Both the position numbers and the translations under genes were made by a program. The notes under the pieces are model-generated. The model was not told the origin of the DNA, did no database searches, and saw nothing but the letters and a program-made list of their open reading frames with translations. Source: an uncultured Eggerthellaceae bacterium (lineage in GTDB: Bacteria; Actinomycetota; Coriobacteriia; Coriobacteriales; Eggerthellaceae). From it: a DNA stretch of 64,000 nt. The stretch spans positions 1 to 64,000 of the forward strand of contig CAJURZ010000007.1 in assembly GCA_910588905.1 (NCBI GenBank), written 5' to 3'. Below are positions 60,501 to 64,000 of this stretch, in pieces; position 1 is the first letter of the stretch, and each line of letters starts with the position of its first letter.

Positions 60501-61628
60501 CTATTCGAAGACGACCAGGTCATCCCGGTGGATCAAGGGCTTCTCCGCCATGGGGGCCAAAAGGCGGTTACGGGCCAGTTCGTCAGTGCTCTTGCCTCGG
60601 GCGAGCATGACCGCATCGCTGGACGCGCCCACGATGCCCCTGCCTATGACGACGCCATCGGCATCCTTGACGTCGATGACATCCCCCGCTTCGAAGCATC
60701 CATCGACCGCCTGCACTCCCACGGCGAGCAGAGAAGCACCCTGCTGCACCAGAGCCCGCTTGGCTCCCTCATCCACGCTCACCTCTCCCCGCACCGCGTC
60801 CCCGAGCGCCAGCCAGAGCTTTCGCGGGGTTATCTCATGGGAAAGGGCGGAACAGGCGAAGAGCGTTCCTGGGCACCTGCCTTCAGCGGTCTTCGCGATG
60901 TTGTCCGTTTCCTTGCCGCTCACGATGGCCATGGGTATCCCCGCTGCCATCATCACGCGAGCTGCACGGATCTTCGTGACCATGCCACCCGACCCGGCCG
61001 ACGATCCGGGCCCTCCCGCCGCATCCATGACCGCACGGTCGATGCGCTGGACGTGAGGTACCAAGGCAGCATGGGGGCTGGTGGTGGGATCGGCGTCGTA
61101 GAGCCCCTCTATGTCGGAGAGGATGATGAGCATCGTAGCATCTACCAAGCAAGCCACCAGAGCCGCCAGGGTGTCATTGTCTCCGAATCTGATCTGCTCT
61201 ACGCTCACCGTATCATTCTCGTTGACGATGGGCACGATCCCCAGATCCAGCAACCGCTCCAGAGCGTCCCGGGCATGGAGATAGGCATCCCTGTCTGCGG
61301 TGTCGCGGCGGGTGAGCAGCACGATGGAAGGGATCAGCTGGAAGGGGGCGAAAGCCTCCTCATAGGCAGCCATGAGCGCCGCTTCCCCTACCGAGGCAGC
61401 AGCCTGGAGGGTGGGCATGTCCTTCGGGCGACGCTCCATGCCCAACCGTTCGAGCCCCGAGGCGATGGCCCCCGAAGAGACGATGACCACCTCAGCCCCT
61501 GCCTCCTTGAGCTGAGCCACCTGGCAAGCCAGCTTCCCCATCCAGATGCGATCGATGGAACTGTCAGAGGAGGTGATGGTGGAGGACCCAATCTTGATGA
61601 CGATCCTCTGGCCTGCAGAGGACCTCAT
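60501..61628 (-). CDS. proB: glutamate 5-kinase
   Basis: First step of proline synthesis, with an N-terminal amino acid kinase domain (IVIKIGSSTIT, SSGAIASGLERLG, GDNDTLAALVA) and a C-terminal PUA domain (residues ~280-360). The length of 375 fits. The ATG at 61628 (MRSSAGQRIV) follows AAAGGTGA and is preferred to an ATG at 61658 that abuts the obgE stop and has no ribosome-binding site. Feedback inhibition by proline is expected from the family. Confidence 0.95.
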   Translation of the reverse strand: MRSSAGQRIVIKIGSSTITSSDSSIDRIWMGKLACQVAQLKEAGAEVVIVSSGAIASGLERLGMERRPKDMPTLQAAASVGEAALMAAYEEAFAPFQLIPSIVLLTRRDTADRDAYLHARDALERLLDLGIVPIVNENDTVSVEQIRFGDNDTLAALVACLVDATMLIILSDIEGLYDADPTTSPHAALVPHVQRIDRAVMDAAGGPGSSAGSGGMVTKIRAARVMMAAGIPMAIVSGKETDNIAKTAEGRCPGTLFACSALSHEITPRKLWLALGDAVRGEVSVDEGAKRALVQQGASLLAVGVQAVDGCFEAGDVIDVKDADGVVIGRGIVGASSDAVMLARGKSTDELARNRLLAPMAEKPLIHRDDLVVFE

Positions 61629-61658
61629 GTCACCTTTGAGAGACGAAGGAGCACCCAT

Positions 61659-63101
<1,443 letters not shown>

Positions 63102-63128
63102 TTACCTATGACCTACCTGCGGCCCAAG

Positions 63129-63386
63129 CTAGGCTTGGACCTCAGGGATGACGTGCACCTTGCGCTTGTCGCCGCGCGTGTACTTCAGGATACCGTCGCA
63201 CAGGGCGAACAGGGTATCGTCGCTCCCGCGGCCCACATTGTCGCCAGGATGGAAATGGGTGCCGCGCTGACGGACGATGACATTGCCCGCCTTGACCTTC
63301 TGACCTGCGAACATCTTGCAGCCCAGGCGCTTCGCGTGAGAATCACGGCCGTTCCGAGTGGATCCGAGGCCTTTCTTGTGTGCCAT
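63129..63386 (-). CDS. rpmA: 50S ribosomal protein L27
   Basis: The 85 residues begin [20 protein letters not shown] and end with [13 protein letters not shown], matching L27, whose N-terminus reaches the peptidyl-transferase centre. There is no N-terminal extension of the kind cleaved by Prp in Firmicutes, and no prp gene between rplU and rpmA. It follows rplU by 19 bases. Confidence 0.98.
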   Translation of the reverse strand: MAHKKGLGSTRNGRDSHAKRLGCKMFAGQKVKAGNVIVRQRGTHFHPGDNVGRGSDDTLFALCDGILKYTRGDKRKVHVIPEVQA

Positions 63387-63405
63387 CTGTCATACCTCCG
63401 TGATG

Positions 63406-63912
63406 CTATTCGGTCTTCTCAGCAGCCGTGTCAGCTGCCTTGTCTGCGGGCTTCTCAGCAGCCTTCTTGGGGGCTGCCTTCTTTGCTGCAGGCTTCTTCT
63501 CTGCCTTGGCAGCGGTCTCTTTCTCAGCCTTGGCAGCCTTAGCGCCTGCTTCCTTCTTGGGTGCAGCCTTGGAAGCCGCCTTCTTCGCAGGCTCCTTGTA
63601 CTTCTCAGAGCCGATCTGGACGATCTGGATACGGGTGAGGTTCTGCCTGTGACCGCGCTTGCGCTTGTAGTTCTTGCGCTTCTTGAACTTGAAGACGATG
63701 ACCTTCTTGTCCTTGAACTGCTCCACTACCACAGCCTGCACCTTGGTCTTGGCAGCTTCTTCGGCCTTGACCTGCACGTCCTTGCCGTCAACGACGCAGA
63801 TGGTCTGAAGCTCTACCGTATCACCCACCTCAGCAGGGATCTTCTCGATGTTCAGCTTGTCCCCAAGGGCGACCTTGTACTGCTTGCCGCCTGTCTTCAC
63901 GATCGCATACAT
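63406..63912 (-). CDS. rplU: 50S ribosomal protein L21 with Lys/Ala-rich C-terminal extension
   Basis: L21 core at residues 1-103 (MYAIVKTGGKQYKVALGDKL; KFKKRKNYKRKRGHRQNLTRI). The remaining ~65 residues are a low-complexity tail of Ala, Lys, Glu and Pro (repeats of KKAAPKK type), making 168 residues against about 103 usual. Such tails occur in some actinobacterial ribosomal proteins. The ATG follows AAGGAG. It leads the ribosome-linked operon. Confidence 0.97.
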   Translation of the reverse strand: MYAIVKTGGKQYKVALGDKLNIEKIPAEVGDTVELQTICVVDGKDVQVKAEEAAKTKVQAVVVEQFKDKKVIVFKFKKRKNYKRKRGHRQNLTRIQIVQIGSEKYKEPAKKAASKAAPKKEAGAKAAKAEKETAAKAEKKPAAKKAAPKKAAEKPADKAADTAAEKTE

Positions 63913-63951
63913 TGATGTTTACTCCTTGAAAGTGTCTAAACGCAAGGCGTT

Positions 63952-63980
63952 ATCCTACCAATGGGCCGCGCCCGCGTCAA
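63952..63980 (-). promoter_or_regulatory. strong sigma-70-type promoter for rplU
   Basis: On the minus strand TTGACG (63975-63980), a 17-base spacer and TAGGAT (63952-63957) precede the rplU start by about 40 bases. The short leader before AAGGAG leaves little room for an L21 regulatory RNA. Confidence 0.7.
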
Positions 63981-64000
63981 CAGGTCATCTGCCCCAAAGA

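Overview
The window looks like chromosomal DNA from an anaerobic, moderately high-GC actinobacterium of class Coriobacteriia, most likely family Eggerthellaceae (genera such as Eggerthella, Slackia, Gordonibacter, Adlercreutzia). This rests on the family-typical combination of molybdopterin oxidoreductases next to small ferredoxin-like subunits and MFS carriers, tandem 12-helix membrane proteins ending in LuxR helix-turn-helix domains, and housekeeping gene orders (scpA-scpB-rluB-tyrA-aroA-cmk-der, efp-[accB]-accC-asp23-nusB-xseB-dxs, rplU-rpmA-obgE-proB-proA-nadD). Species cannot be named from the sequence. Almost everything is on the minus strand. No rRNA, tRNA, CRISPR array, transposase or phage gene was seen.

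Region 1 (1-10810) is accessory metabolism: two paralogous cytoplasmic molybdopterin oxidoreductase large subunits (one cut by the window edge), one short two-cluster Fe-S subunit, two MFS carriers, a possible 27-residue peptide, and upstream two back-to-back membrane LuxR regulators and a small Cys-rich zinc-ribbon protein. The layout fits a substrate-inducible uptake-and-reduction module for small organic (perhaps phenolic) compounds; the substrate is unknown.

Region 2 (10811-18651) holds a cell-wall-anchored coiled-coil surface protein with a good promoter, a cluster of three REP-like hairpins, a TIGR00300/LOR-SDH protein (candidate archaeal-type ornithine cyclodeaminase), a BrnQ branched-chain amino acid carrier, ATP-dependent PEP carboxykinase and a LOG-family hydrolase. 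Region 3 (18048-34146) is a nearly gapless run of 16 minus-strand genes from an ABC-F protein through M50 protease, scpA, scpB, rluB, tyrA, aroA, cmk, plsC, ispH, a DUF512 radical-SAM protein, der, plsY, gpsA and ackA to the LOG gene, most overlapping or separated by a few bases.

Region 4 (34275-42898) has amtB-glnB for ammonium, then a Firmicutes-like efp / biotin carboxylase / asp23 / nusB / xseB / dxs block in which the accB slot is filled by a pyruvate-carboxylase-type carboxyltransferase fused to an AccB-like biotin domain. Region 5 (43017-54580) is RNase R, an S41 Ctp-like protein with an altered catalytic-serine motif, ftsX, ftsE, a split transketolase, a NifX-like protein, prfB and secA. 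Region 6 (54703-64000) is a large STAND-BTAD regulator, then the ribosome-linked operon rplU-rpmA-(terminator)-obgE-proB-proA-nadD-yqeK-rsfS, with a strong promoter before rplU and an apparent AUC start for obgE.

The most notable points are the Mop/MFS/LuxR module, the PycB-AccB fusion occupying the accB locus, the obgE AUC start behind a terminator, the altered S41 active-site motif and the changed Dxs cofactor motifs. Start sites were chosen from ribosome-binding-site spacing and family N-termini; where the longest reading frame starts further upstream the entry says so.
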